Shown piece by piece: positions 1 to 6,485 of a stretch of DNA of 25,083 bases. The notes beneath the pieces were generated by a model, which had not been told where the DNA came from, made no database searches, and worked only from the letters and a program-made list of their open reading frames with translations. The DNA is taken from positions 22,533-47,615 of IMG/VR virus record IMGVR_UViG_3300030098_002565; one strand, given 5' to 3'. Position numbers and translations under genes: made by a program. Positions within the stretch are counted from its first letter, which is position 1. Each line of letters begins with the position of its first letter. The stretch is from a virus.

Positions 1-1161
1 CGACAGGCCAAATCGGGAGCATGGTGGGAAGACTATGGACACAGAGCACTCGCAAACAACAGTGCCAATTATCACTCCAAACCTGACACAGGAACATTCC
101 TTAGAGAGTGGGCATCCCTATACGAATCGAAGTCTGGAGAACGTGGGATCTACTCATCTTTTAATGCAAGAAAACAAGTCGAAAGAAACGGAGACAGAAG
201 GGAACCTAGAGATGACTTCGGGACGAATCCATGTTCTGAAATAATACTTCGGCCCAGAGAGTTCTGTAATCTGTCAGAGGTAGTCATTAGAAGCAGTGAT
301 GACGTTAAAGATCTCAAGTATAAAGTTAAGTTAGCAACTATACTTGGCACGTGGCAAAGCACCCTTACTAATTTCAGGTATCTCCCTAAAAAATGGAAAG
401 AAAATTGTGAAGAAGAAAGACTCCTTGGTGTATCCCTTACTGGTATTATGGATAACAAAATTACCAACGGTACTTTCCACAAAAAAGAAGCACTTGGGGA
501 AATCCTTGAGGAACTTAAACGACACGCTGTACACACGAATAAAGTGTGGGCTGAAAAACTTAACATCCCTCAGTCATCTGCTATTAGTTGTGTTAAACCC
601 AGTGGTACTGTTTCACAGCTTTGCGATTCTGCTTCTGGGATTCACACTAGGCATAGTAATTATTATATACGTACTGTGCGAGGGGATAACAAAGATCCTA
701 TCACCCAAATGATGAAGGACCAAGGTGTACCTCATGAACCAGATGTAATGAAGGAAGACAGTACTTCTGTGTTCTCGTTTCCTATTCAGTCACCTGAAGG
801 ATCAATGGTGAGAGATAGTCTTAGTGCAGTAGAGCAACTGGAAATCTGGAAGATATACCAGGATCACTGGTGTGAACATAAACCTTCTGTGACCATATCA
901 GTCAAGGAAGACGAGTGGATTGAAGTAGGTAATTGGGTAAACAGCAACTTCGATGACATAAGTGGGATATCATTCCTTCCTTATTCTGACCATGTATACA
1001 AGCAAGCACCTTATCAAGATTGTTCTAAAGAAGAGTACAAAGAACTAAGGGATAAAATGCCAGAAATAGATTGGAGTAAGCTTAAAGATTATGAAAAAGA
1101 GGACTACACAGTAGCATCTCAAGAGCTTGCTTGCACAGGTAACACATGCGAAGTGGTATGA
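1..1161 (+). CDS. nrdJ: Adenosylcobalamin-dependent (class II) ribonucleotide reductase, C-terminal part, 5' end outside window
   Basis: Frame 1 is open from the first base to TGA at 1159-1161, giving 386 residues with no start in the window. The enzyme reduces ribonucleotides to deoxyribonucleotides for phage DNA synthesis. Visible motifs: NPCSE at 226-240, whose Cys (232-234) matches the thiyl-radical cysteine of the family; a second Cys exactly 11 residues later (265-267, context EFCNLSEV), matching the redox partner spacing of the Lactobacillus-type monomeric enzyme (C408/C419); a KPSGTVSQL phosphate-loop motif near 595-621; and a C-terminal pair of cysteines five residues apart (ACTGNTCEVV), the usual reductant-accepting tail. 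These fit the monomeric class II form. The gene stands just upstream of the structural module, as in many marine podoviruses. The family call is firm; the subgroup is less certain because the N-terminal half is missing. Confidence 0.93.
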   Translation, partial: RQAKSGAWWEDYGHRALANNSANYHSKPDTGTFLREWASLYESKSGERGIYSSFNARKQVERNGDRREPRDDFGTNPCSEIILRPREFCNLSEVVIRSSDDVKDLKYKVKLATILGTWQSTLTNFRYLPKKWKENCEEERLLGVSLTGIMDNKITNGTFHKKEALGEILEELKRHAVHTNKVWAEKLNIPQSSAISCVKPSGTVSQLCDSASGIHTRHSNYYIRTVRGDNKDPITQMMKDQGVPHEPDVMKEDSTSVFSFPIQSPEGSMVRDSLSAVEQLEIWKIYQDHWCEHKPSVTISVKEDEWIEVGNWVNSNFDDISGISFLPYSDHVYKQAPYQDCSKEEYKELRDKMPEIDWSKLKDYEKEDYTVASQELACTGNTCEVV

Positions 1162-1179
1162 AAGGGCCATTATTAACCA

Positions 1180-1380
1180 ATGGTTGGTCAATATAATATT
1201 ACAGAAGAACTTATAACTAAACTTCAAGAATTATTCCCTGACAAATTGCCAAGACATGACATTCCTTTGGATCAGTTACGGTTGTTACAGGGACAACAAC
1301 AAGTAGTAGATATGATTATAAAACTATTTGAAGAATCCTTTGAACAGGATGCTGAGAGAAAGGAGTATGTCAATGTGTGA
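1180..1380 (+). CDS. Small hypothetical protein between reductase and virion genes
   Basis: A 66-residue protein that starts 18 bases after the reductase stop. An in-frame TAA at 1174 rules out a longer start. An AAAGGG (1161-1166) lies rather far upstream as a ribosome site, so initiation may depend on coupling to the reductase. The protein is soluble and mostly helical, with the core DIPLDQLRLLQGQQQVVDMI. I recall similar short proteins with an LQGQQQV-type core at this place in marine T7-like phages, but I know of no function. Its TGA lies inside the start region of the next gene (ATGTGTGA), which implies translational coupling. No membrane segment or catalytic motif is seen. Confidence 0.72.
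   Translation: MVGQYNITEELITKLQELFPDKLPRHDIPLDQLRLLQGQQQVVDMIIKLFEESFEQDAERKEYVNV
1361..1365 (+). promoter_or_regulatory. Ribosome binding site fixing the start at 1373
   Basis: AGGAG lies 7 bases ahead of ATG 1373 but only 1 base ahead of ATG 1367, and far from the TTG at 1328. Spacing therefore favours 1373, giving a protein that begins Met-Cys-Asp. Confidence 0.7.
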
Positions 1381-1798
1381 TTTAGGTACATTAGCAAAAG
1401 CTGGAAAGGAAGTAGGAGAAGATTTAAGTAAGAGTAGTGTAGGTGAAATGTATGACGAAAGTTTTTCAGGAACTAATTGGCAAAATAGATTAGGAGGACA
1501 GTTTGATGAATCATTAGGAGGGTCCAACTGGCAGAATAGATTTGGCGGTCAGTATGATGACTCCTGGGGAGGAGGTAACTGGATGGATAGACTAGGTTTA
1601 GGCGAGTTTAAAGATGGTATGGGTGGACAGGATAATTCCAACCAGGGAAAAACTAATGAAATAAATGCACTTAAACAGGTCACTACAGGTGCAGGTTTTG
1701 GAGGAAGTAAAGCTGCTAAGTTTAGCACTAATAAGAAAAATGCAGTAGGTAAGAAATCATTGGTTATTAAGAAACCTTCATCGTATAGGGGGGGTTAA
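1373..1798 (+). CDS. Small Met-Cys virion-type protein with three 17-residue repeats (T7 gp6.7/gp7.3-like position)
   Basis: A 141-residue protein overlapping the previous stop by 8 bases. It begins MCDLGTLAKAGKEVGEDL. Residues 27-77 are three tandem repeats of 17 residues with the pattern [YF]D[ED]S..G.NW..R.G. The rest is Gly/Asn/Gln-rich, and the end is Lys-rich (GKKSLVIKKPSSYRGG). From memory, T7 has two small virion genes here, 6.7 (starts MCF) and 7.3 (ends in a GGKKSLSV-type tail), just before the portal gene 8. Position, Met-Cys start and basic tail all fit a counterpart, so I infer a minor head or tail-assembly protein that leaves with the DNA. Direct homology is not proven. It ends in TAATG, overlapping the next start by one base, with a G7 run just before the stop. 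Confidence 0.75.
   Translation: MCDLGTLAKAGKEVGEDLSKSSVGEMYDESFSGTNWQNRLGGQFDESLGGSNWQNRFGGQYDDSWGGGNWMDRLGLGEFKDGMGGQDNSNQGKTNEINALKQVTTGAGFGGSKAAKFSTNKKNAVGKKSLVIKKPSSYRGG
1451..1603 (+). repeat. Three tandem 51-base coding repeats
   Basis: Units at 1451-1501, 1502-1552 and 1553-1603 encode YDESFSGTNWQNRLGGQ, FDESLGGSNWQNRFGGQ and YDDSWGGGNWMDRLGLG. The protein is better conserved than the DNA, which suggests selection on an Asp/Ser-Gly-Asn-Trp-Arg motif and not a recent duplication. Confidence 0.92.
1788..1794 (+). other. G7 run; possible -1 slippage site joining two virion genes
   Basis: Seven G bases lie two codons before the TAA of the 1373 gene. Read in frame as AGG GGG GGT TAA, the site contains G GGG GGT. 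A -1 slip gives GGG GGG TTA ATG and continues straight into the 1798 gene without a stop. A sequencing length error in this homopolymer would have the same effect on the reading. No downstream stimulatory structure was identified by eye. Confidence 0.4.
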
Positions 1799-2610
1799 TG
1801 TGTGCTGGATTTGGAGGTGGCGGAGGAGGTAGTGATCCTGTCACCACAGTTGTTAATACTGTTAGTGATAATACTCCCACTGTTAAGGTAGAACCACCAC
1901 CCCCTATTAAAATAAATCCACAGGATGCTGTTGATACAATTAGTGATGTAACACCAGACATTAAAATTACTGATACAAGTATTGGAGATATAGCTGAACA
2001 AGTAATTACTGTTCCAGAAGTACTTAATAAAGTGGATGAAATTGGAGGTGCTACTGGAGAGTTTGTTAAAGGTGGAGTTAAAGACGTACTTACAGCAGGT
2101 GAATCAGTTACAGATGCAATAGGAGAAGTTACAGAAGGAAGTGATGTAGACACGTTTCTCGAAGACAGTAAAGACATGGGTGATCTCATGCTAGATACTG
2201 TCATTACTATTGCTACAGGTGAAGACCACGGAAAAGTCAAAGAATTAAAAGAAGAAGGACAAAAAACTCAAGAATCCTATCAAGATCTAGCTGATGATTT
2301 TCAAACAGGTTTAGACAATATACAGGACGTTACTACAGACACTGTTGGTACTACAAACGAAGTACTCACTGACATTGGAACTAATGTAGCAGAGCAGTTC
2401 AGTGAAGCAATGGGTCTTACTGATGAAACTGAAGGCGGTGCAGTTACAGAAGAAACACGTGGCGGTGATGTAGAACGTGATGACTTAATGCTCACTCTTG
2501 GTAAAAAGAAAAGTGAATTAAAAGCACAAAAGAAAAAAGGTAAAAAAGGTCTAAGAATTGACTATGGTGTAAGTGTTCCTGGTATGGGTAAATCAGGAAT
2601 CGCAGCATAA
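1798..2610 (+). CDS. Met-Cys, Gly-rich acidic virion-type protein preceding the portal
   Basis: A 270-residue protein whose ATG overlaps the upstream TAA (TAATG). It starts MCAGFGGGGGGSDPV, followed by a Val/Thr-rich segment with four prolines (VEPPPPIKINP, about residues 32-42). Next comes a long acidic, probably helical region (about 45-225) of Asp/Glu/Thr/Val. The end is strongly basic (KKKSELKAQKKKGKKGLRID) and then GVSVPGMGKSGIAA. The tail resembles that of the gene before it (GKKSLVI versus GKKGLRI). By position and shape I infer a second counterpart of the small T7 virion proteins 6.7/7.3, possibly involved in tail assembly or ejection. There is no catalytic motif or signal peptide. 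The portal gene starts 11 bases after its stop. Confidence 0.78.
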   Translation: MCAGFGGGGGGSDPVTTVVNTVSDNTPTVKVEPPPPIKINPQDAVDTISDVTPDIKITDTSIGDIAEQVITVPEVLNKVDEIGGATGEFVKGGVKDVLTAGESVTDAIGEVTEGSDVDTFLEDSKDMGDLMLDTVITIATGEDHGKVKELKEEGQKTQESYQDLADDFQTGLDNIQDVTTDTVGTTNEVLTDIGTNVAEQFSEAMGLTDETEGGAVTEETRGGDVERDDLMLTLGKKKSELKAQKKKGKKGLRIDYGVSVPGMGKSGIAA

Positions 2611-2621
2611 AAAAGGAATAA

Positions 2622-4217
2622 ATGGTAGAAACAATTACACTTAACACAGATCCAGAACAGTATACTGGCAGTGTTCAAGGTAAGTATGAAAACTATGCAA
2701 GTGATAGATATACTTTTCTAGCAAGAGCTAGAGAAGCAGCAGCTATAACCATACCGTCTTTACTACCCAAAGAAGGACATACTGGTTCAAGTATATTACC
2801 CACTCCTTTTCAGTCGGTAGGTGCAAGAGGTGTAAATAACCTTGCAAGCAAACTGCTTCTCTCCCTTTTACCTCCCAATGCTCCGTTCTTTCGTCTAATC
2901 ATTGACGATGCAGAACTGGAACAAATGGTCGAATCTCAGAAAGGTGCAGTAGAAGAAGCACTATCTAAGATTGAACGAATGGTTATGCAAGAGATTGAGG
3001 TACGTGCCATTCGTGTCCCAGTGTTTGAAGCACTGAAACAACTGATTGTCGCAGGTAACGTCCTCCTTTACATTCCTGAAAAGGATGACCCACGGATCTT
3101 TAAACTAGATAGATACGTGTGTAAGCGAGATGTGATGGGCAACGTCTTGGAGATCATTACTAAGGAATCAGTATCACCTCTTTCACTTCCTGAGAAAGCA
3201 AAAGCACTTGTCGTAGATGACAGTGTTCCAATGCAGTCAGTAGATCTTTACACCTGTGTCAAGTGGGACAGTAACAAGTGGATTGTCCACCAAGAACTAG
3301 GCGGTGAAGAAGTACCAGGAAGCAGAGGTACATTTAAGAAAGGTAAGTGTCCATTCATACCACTTAGATTCACTCACATTGACTCTGAGGATTATGGAAG
3401 AGGATACGTGGAGGAGTATATCGGAGACTTAAAGAGTCTTGAATCACTTACTCAGTCCATCGTAGAAGGCAGTGCTGCTGCTGCCAAGGTGCTTTTCCTT
3501 GTTCGTCCTAATGGGACCACAAGGTTAAAATCATTAGCAGACAGTCCCAATGGTGCAATCGTGATGGGAGATGCTAATGATGTCAGCACACTTCAATTAC
3601 AGAAGTTCAATGACTTTCGTGTAGCACAGGAAACAATTAGGACTCTCACAGAAAGACTGTCCTATGCGTTCCTCAATAACTCTGCGATAAGAAGAGATGC
3701 AGAACGTGTCACCGCAGAAGAAATACGAAGGGCATATCAAGAACTCGAAACTGCACTAGGAGGAGTTTACTCCATCCTAAGTCAAGAGTTTCAACTACCA
3801 TTAGTGTCAATCCTCATGAGCAGGATGCAAAGGGAGAAGAAACTGCCTAAGTTCCCTGACGAATCATTGAAACCTATGATCGTTACTGGTGTTGAGGCAT
3901 TGGGAAGAGGACAGGATCTCAATGAACTCGCAGGATTCTTACAGTATCTACAACCTTTGGGTCCAGAAGTGGTACAGCAGGAGATTAATATTCCTGAGTA
4001 CATAGATAGATTAGGTGCATCTTTAGGAATTGACACAGAAGGACTTCTAAAGACAGAAGAACAGAAACAGCAGGAGATGCAAGCACAACAACAGCAACAG
4101 CAACAGATGATGTTGCAACAAACTCTGGCGAAGGCTGGAGAACGAGCAGCACCTGAAGTTGTTAAAGCAATGAAAGAAGGTCAAATGATGCAACAGCAAC
4201 AAGCAGAAGGACAATAA
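2622..4217 (+). CDS. gp8: Portal protein (head-tail connector, T7 gp8-like)
   Basis: 531 residues, close to the 536 of T7 gp8. It forms the dodecameric ring at the head vertex through which DNA is packaged and ejected, and onto which the tail assembles. The N-terminal half carries typical podovirus connector features: YENYASDRYTFLARAREAA, the small-residue stretch VGARGVNNLASKLLLSLLPPN, and later RFTHIDSEDYGRGYVEEYIG followed by an ESLTQSIVEGSAAAAKVLFLV helix. The C-terminal roughly 50 residues are very Gln-rich (a run of seven Q near residues 487-493, another QQQQ close to the end), probably disordered or helical inside the head. An AAGGA (2613-2617) lies 4 bases before the ATG. The stop overlaps the scaffold start (TAATG), as expected for stoichiometric coupling. 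Confidence 0.96.
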   Translation: MVETITLNTDPEQYTGSVQGKYENYASDRYTFLARAREAAAITIPSLLPKEGHTGSSILPTPFQSVGARGVNNLASKLLLSLLPPNAPFFRLIIDDAELEQMVESQKGAVEEALSKIERMVMQEIEVRAIRVPVFEALKQLIVAGNVLLYIPEKDDPRIFKLDRYVCKRDVMGNVLEIITKESVSPLSLPEKAKALVVDDSVPMQSVDLYTCVKWDSNKWIVHQELGGEEVPGSRGTFKKGKCPFIPLRFTHIDSEDYGRGYVEEYIGDLKSLESLTQSIVEGSAAAAKVLFLVRPNGTTRLKSLADSPNGAIVMGDANDVSTLQLQKFNDFRVAQETIRTLTERLSYAFLNNSAIRRDAERVTAEEIRRAYQELETALGGVYSILSQEFQLPLVSILMSRMQREKKLPKFPDESLKPMIVTGVEALGRGQDLNELAGFLQYLQPLGPEVVQQEINIPEYIDRLGASLGIDTEGLLKTEEQKQQEMQAQQQQQQQMMLQQTLAKAGERAAPEVVKAMKEGQMMQQQQAEGQ

Positions 4218-5008
4218 TGGTAGACGTAGTACAAACGCATGAAGCACCTCCACCTGAGAGTCAAGAGCATGTTCAGGAGATGATAGAGAAAGCAGAGAAT
4301 GCTAATAGTGTTCAAGCTAATGATCCTGACCGTCCTAATTGGCTTCCAGAAAAGTTTAACAGTCCAGAGGATTTAGCACAGGCTTATGGTCAGCTTGAAA
4401 AGGAATTCCATTCAAGACAGTCTCAAGCACCAGAGCAATCCAATCAGGAAGCACCTCAGTCAGAAGTTCAAGAACAGCAAGCCACTCAGGATGAAGCTAG
4501 AAATTTCATTGAAGATAAAGGACTTAGTTTCGATAAGTACTACCAGGAATATAACAATGAAGGTGGACTTACTAGAAACTCATACAATGAACTTGCTAAA
4601 TCTGGTATTCCAAAAGAAATGGTAGATAGCTGGATTGAAGGACAACAAGCACTTCAAGAACGATTTGTTGAGAGTGCATATAACGAAGTAGGCGGTCAAG
4701 AAAACTTCAAGAACATGGTAGAATGGGCAACGAATAATTTGCCTTCCAATGAAGTTGATGCTTTCAACCGTGCTATGGACAGTTCAAACCCCTCTGACTC
4801 CATGTTTGCAATTAAGAATCTTAATGCACGTTACATGGCAGAGAATTCTCAACCTAACCTCATAAAAGGTGATACAGGGACACCTAGTACTGGAAGATTT
4901 AATTCACTCGCTGAACTAAGGAGTGCTATGTCAGATCCAAAGTACGCAGAAGACCCTGCTTTTCGTGATCAAGTTACACAAAAACTTGCACGATCTAATA
5001 TTATGTGA
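4217..5008 (+). CDS. gp9: Capsid assembly scaffold protein (T7 gp9-like)
   Basis: 263 residues. Scaffold proteins line the inside of the prohead, guide capsid assembly and leave before or during packaging. Seen here: a disordered, Gln/Glu-rich N-terminus; the family signature RPNWLPEKFNSPEDLAQAYG near residues 38-57; a low-complexity Gln/Ser/Glu linker; and a helical C-terminal part ending in FRDQVTQKLARSNIM, the region that in T7-like scaffolds contacts the capsid protein. It lies between portal and capsid genes, as in T7. AAGGA (4207-4211), 5 bases ahead of the ATG, is inside the portal gene, so translation is coupled. It is followed by a 117-base non-coding gap leading to the capsid gene. 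Confidence 0.93.
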   Translation: MVDVVQTHEAPPPESQEHVQEMIEKAENANSVQANDPDRPNWLPEKFNSPEDLAQAYGQLEKEFHSRQSQAPEQSNQEAPQSEVQEQQATQDEARNFIEDKGLSFDKYYQEYNNEGGLTRNSYNELAKSGIPKEMVDSWIEGQQALQERFVESAYNEVGGQENFKNMVEWATNNLPSNEVDAFNRAMDSSNPSDSMFAIKNLNARYMAENSQPNLIKGDTGTPSTGRFNSLAELRSAMSDPKYAEDPAFRDQVTQKLARSNIM

Positions 5009-5049
5009 CCTATAAAAACAAATACTAACGGAGTAGATTTTAGCCCTTT

Positions 5050-5056
5050 GAGGAGG
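5050..5056 (+). promoter_or_regulatory. Orphan Shine-Dalgarno-like GAGGAGG in the capsid leader
   Basis: A near-perfect ribosome site stands 69 bases before the capsid ATG with no ATG behind it. The only start in reach is TTG at 5067 (10 bases on), which would give a 15-residue peptide ending at TAA 5112-5114, eleven bases before the capsid ATG. It could be a leader peptide, a ribosome standby site or chance. Confidence 0.4.
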
Positions 5057-5093
5057 ACAACTCTAATTGAAACTTAGGATAGTTATACAGGCA

Positions 5094-5116
5094 CAATTAA
5101 ACCCCTATAGCTAAAC
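5094..5116 (+). promoter_or_regulatory. Candidate phage RNA polymerase promoter ahead of the capsid gene
   Basis: The sequence AATTAAACCCCTATAG (5095-5110) recalls class III promoters of the T7 group: T3 uses AATTAACCC then CACTAAAGGG, and T7 and SP6 end in CTATAG. It sits exactly where T7 has phi10, just before gene 10. If the start is near G5110, the leader is only about 16 bases and contains the capsid ribosome site AAGG (5118-5121). No convincing second copy of the whole motif was found in the window, and the polymerase gene is not visible, so this is inference. Confidence 0.42.
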
Positions 5117-5125
5117 TAAGGAAAT

Positions 5126-6346
5126 ATGGCTACATATACAGGCACTAATCCAGTATCTGCTAATCCTACTAATTATGTAGGACATAGATCTGGTCAAAAG
5201 AATGCCACAGGTAGTTCAAGAGAACTATTTTTAAAATTGTACGCAGGTGAGGTCATGACTGCCTTCCAGACGAAGAATATCATGATGAATTACACTCGTA
5301 CAAGGACTATCTCGAAAGGGAAGTCAGCACAGTTTATTATGACAGGTAAGTACCGTGATGCTGCCTATCATACCCCAGGAGCAGAGATTGCACCTGTCGC
5401 AAACGCAAAGAATTCTGAGCGTGTCGTGTCAGTAGACGATCTCTTAATTAATGCTCAGTTCATCCCCAATATTGATGAGGCGATGCAACATTATGATGTC
5501 AGATCCATCTATACTCAAGAAGCTGGATATGGACTAAGTAAAGTTGCAGACCAGAACATTCTAAGGATGGCTGTAAAAGCAGCATTAACTACAAATAAGC
5601 AACGTGCATCTAAGTTAGTTCAAGACTATGCATCTTGGGATGACGAAGATTTCACAGCAAACGTAGAGTATGCAGATAATTTAGCTAAGTCGAAGAAAAA
5701 TGCCTTCATGGTAGAAGGCTTGATTGAAGCTAAACGCATCCTCGAAATGGCAGGAGCACCTTTAGAAGATCTTGTCTGTATTATGGCAACCGATCAGTAC
5801 TACAGGTTGTTCATGACTCAGCAAAACAGTGAAGCTATTTCCAATTTAATTGCTTGGAATCGTGACATTGGTGGAACTGGGTCTATCAATAATCTTGATC
5901 TTCCTACTATCGCAGGAATTCCAGTTGTAAGAACTCCACATTTGGGAACTTATGCAGTTGGAGCTTCTGGAGCATGGACTGATTCACTGTGGAGCACTGG
6001 AACAACTACTGGTCCTCAACCTTTAGGATCAGACCATTCCAACCGTGCTGCTCAGTACGACATCCCTGCTGCTTACAGCGGTGATGGAACTGACAGTCAA
6101 ATCGGTGCTGCTGGTGGTCTTGATGCATCAGGTTCTAATAATGTTAACCTACGTACTGAAGCTGAAAAGGTACGTGCGATTGTTATGCATAAAGATGCAG
6201 TTGCAACCGTTAAACTGTTGGATCTCAGTGTTGAATCTGAGTATCAAATCCAACGACAAGGTACGTTGATCGTGAGCAAATATGCGATGGGTCATAACGT
6301 ACTCAGACCTGCTATGGCTGTAGCGTTACACGCACCAAAGTCTTAA
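5126..6346 (+). CDS. gp10: Major capsid protein (T7 gp10A-like, HK97 fold)
   Basis: 406 residues, longer than the 345 of T7 gp10A. It forms the icosahedral shell. Typical segments seen: an N-terminal arm (TGTNPVSANPTNYVGHRSGQ), then LFLKLYAGEVMTAFQTKNIM; the long E-loop region with TISKGKSAQFIMTGKYRDAAYHTPGAEI; VSVDDLLINAQFIPNIDEAM; and near the end AIVMHKDAVATVKLLDLSVE with VSKYAMGHNVLRPAMAVAL. The extra length lies largely at residues about 272-345, a Gly/Ser/Asp-rich stretch likely to be a surface loop. AAGG (5118-5121) lies 4 bases before the ATG. I see no slippery site that would give a T7-style 10B extension. It stands alone between a candidate promoter and a terminator, fitting very high expression. 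Confidence 0.97.
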   Translation: MATYTGTNPVSANPTNYVGHRSGQKNATGSSRELFLKLYAGEVMTAFQTKNIMMNYTRTRTISKGKSAQFIMTGKYRDAAYHTPGAEIAPVANAKNSERVVSVDDLLINAQFIPNIDEAMQHYDVRSIYTQEAGYGLSKVADQNILRMAVKAALTTNKQRASKLVQDYASWDDEDFTANVEYADNLAKSKKNAFMVEGLIEAKRILEMAGAPLEDLVCIMATDQYYRLFMTQQNSEAISNLIAWNRDIGGTGSINNLDLPTIAGIPVVRTPHLGTYAVGASGAWTDSLWSTGTTTGPQPLGSDHSNRAAQYDIPAAYSGDGTDSQIGAAGGLDASGSNNVNLRTEAEKVRAIVMHKDAVATVKLLDLSVESEYQIQRQGTLIVSKYAMGHNVLRPAMAVALHAPKS

Positions 6347-6355
6347 TAGCAGTTT

Positions 6356-6399
6356 AAGGCATCAAGTGTTCGGGCTTGCTCTGCCTTTTTTCTTTTTTT
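6356..6399 (+). terminator. Intrinsic terminator after the capsid gene (Tphi-like)
   Basis: The outer stem AAGGCA (6356-6361) pairs with TGCCTT (6382-6387). The inner stem CAAG (6363-6366) pairs with CTTG (6375-6378) around the loop TGTTCGGG. A T-rich tract runs to 6399, broken only by one C. T7 places its main terminator at the same point, just after gene 10, to raise capsid mRNA over downstream genes. Confidence 0.85.
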
Positions 6400-6464
6400 A
6401 AGGGAGGGTAACTCTGTAGCTCCACCCACCTCCCACACACCTCTCGCTACAGAGTCCCTCCTTT
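6400..6464 (+). other. Long RNA hairpin with G-free, anti-SD-like loop between capsid and tail genes
   Basis: The left arm (6403-6420) and right arm (6446-6461) pair over 16 base pairs (10 + 6), interrupted only by a two-base bulge (TA, 6409-6410). Three weaker pairs (one G-U) could extend the base to 6400/6464. The 25-base loop (6421-6445) contains no G and is C-rich. It includes CACCTCC (6427-6433), identical to the anti-Shine-Dalgarno core of bacterial 16S rRNA. Only three T follow, so it is not a classic terminator. An RNase III site, a 5' stabiliser for the tail mRNA, or a pairing element are possible roles. The rest of the 6347-6485 gap shows nothing else. Confidence 0.75.
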
Positions 6465-6485
6465 CCCAACACATTAAAACTAACT

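Noticed and set aside
150-566. Minus-strand open frame of 138 codons opposite the reductase gene
   Set aside because: The + strand frame here encodes clear reductase motifs (NPCSE, FCNLSEV); the opposite frame has low-complexity Ser/Leu composition and no recognisable domain.
35-712. Open frames of 69 and 122 codons at 35-244 and 344-712 (+)
   Set aside because: They lie out of frame inside the reductase, which is open throughout in frame 1.
1328-1372. Longer start (TTG 1328) for the repeat-bearing virion-type gene
   Set aside because: It would overlap the upstream gene by about 50 bases without an SD; AGGAG at 1361-1365 points to ATG 1373.
1770-1801. TATAGGG before the 1798 gene as a T7-type promoter, and its minus-strand form resembling the 5094-5116 motif
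   Set aside because: Upstream bases do not match a T7-group promoter beyond TATAGGG, the site is within a coding sequence, and the G-run alone makes chance matches likely.
4047-4253. Minus-strand Leu-rich frame opposite the end of the portal gene
   Set aside because: It is the antisense of the Gln-rich tail (CAA/CAG read as Leu codons); not a membrane protein gene.
6300-6370. T7-style capsid frameshift giving a longer minor capsid protein
   Set aside because: No slippery heptamer before the TAA at 6344-6346, and the bases after the stop form the terminator rather than an extended frame.
6400-6464. Second hairpin as an ordinary or bidirectional intrinsic terminator
   Set aside because: Only three T follow on the + strand, and on the minus strand the downstream side is A-rich rather than T-rich.
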